A stretch of 6,275 nt of DNA, from NCBI GenBank assembly GCA_003222935.1, contig QHXL01000273.1, forward strand, positions 2,578 to 8,852. Reading direction: 5' to 3'. The notes below the pieces were generated by a model. That model had not been told where the DNA came from. It ran no database searches and saw only the letters and a program-made list of their open reading frames with translations. This stretch comes from Acidobacteriota bacterium (lineage in GTDB: Bacteria; Acidobacteriota; Blastocatellia; Pyrinomonadales; Pyrinomonadaceae). Within the stretch, counting starts at the first letter, position 1, and every line of letters starts with the position of its first letter. A program made the translations under genes and the position numbers. Of the stretch, positions 6,129 to 6,275 are shown piece by piece.

Positions 6129-6275
6129 ATGAAGACAGCGGAACACGTCGCGCGCCTCTCGACCAAAACAGCGCTGAGGCATGTGCTGTTCGTCGTCGGG
6201 GTTGAAGAGGCTTCGATGCGTTATCGCACGTATCTGCCAGCCGAGGCGTTAAGCCTTTTCGGAATCACCAGCAAC
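6129..6275 (+). CDS. Probable glycosyltransferase, N-terminal fragment (runs off the right edge)
   Basis: ATG 6129 opens a frame that stays open for 49 codons to the window end. After about 17 polar residues comes HVLFVVGVEEASMRYRTYLP and then AEALSLFGITS. A first beta-strand (VLFVVG) followed by a RYR-x(5)-AEAL-x-x-G helix is the usual opening of GT4-type glycosyltransferases, where the strand and helix begin the acceptor-side Rossmann domain. The catalytic part lies outside the window, so the call rests on this opening alone. It is not the start of a Wzt ATPase: no nucleotide-binding strand pattern or Walker A motif appears in the visible residues, though a Walker A would normally come around residue 40-60 and could just be beyond the edge. 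No clear Shine-Dalgarno is visible before the ATG. It is 46 bases after the permease, so it is probably in the same transcript. Confidence 0.6.
   Translation, partial: MKTAEHVARLSTKTALRHVLFVVGVEEASMRYRTYLPAEALSLFGITSN

Noticed and set aside
1..6275. CRISPR array, IS element, tRNA or phage attachment site
   Set aside because: No regularly spaced repeats, terminal inverted repeats, transposase motifs or tRNA-like sequence were seen on either strand; nearly all of the window is occupied by glycan-related genes.

Overview
The window looks like part of a surface-polysaccharide (O-antigen or exopolysaccharide type) biosynthesis and export locus from a Gram-negative-type bacterium of moderate GC content. 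All seven convincing genes lie on the + strand, there are no tRNA, rRNA, IS or CRISPR signals, and no gap between genes exceeds about 115 bases. The permease resembles Wzm-type proteins that I associate with soil and freshwater phyla such as Acidobacteriota, Verrucomicrobiota and Cyanobacteria. That assignment is from memory of family style, not from a search, so the phylum stays open.

Layout. Positions 1-285 hold the C-terminal end of a phytanoyl-CoA-dioxygenase-like (PhyH) Fe(II)/2-oxoglutarate oxygenase. It overlaps by 4 bases (GTGA) a class I SAM methyltransferase (282-1025), for which I choose a GTG start. After 42 bases comes an extended-SDR NAD(P)-dependent nucleotide-sugar epimerase/dehydratase (1068-2063). 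Its last 7 bases overlap a cytosolic five-bladed beta-propeller protein of the GH43/GH32/GH130-like type (2057-2983). A gap of 112 bases precedes a divergent GT-B-like putative glycosyltransferase (3096-4184). An 89-base gap that contains a chain of tiny ORFs leads to a second SAM methyltransferase (4274-5062), then an ABC-2 type polysaccharide export permease, Wzm-like (5132-6082). The first 49 codons of another likely glycosyltransferase (6129-6275) run off the right edge.

How they may work together (inference). The epimerase/dehydratase and oxygenase would make or modify a nucleotide sugar or glycan residue, the glycosyltransferases would assemble the chain, and the methyltransferases would decorate or cap it. 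The Wzm-like protein would carry the lipid-linked glycan across the inner membrane with an ATPase partner (Wzt) that is not visible here. The most unusual part is the tight oxygenase / methyltransferase / epimerase / beta-propeller block. The propeller has no signal peptide and is translationally coupled to a sugar-nucleotide enzyme, so a cytosolic role in glycan precursor chemistry deserves a look.
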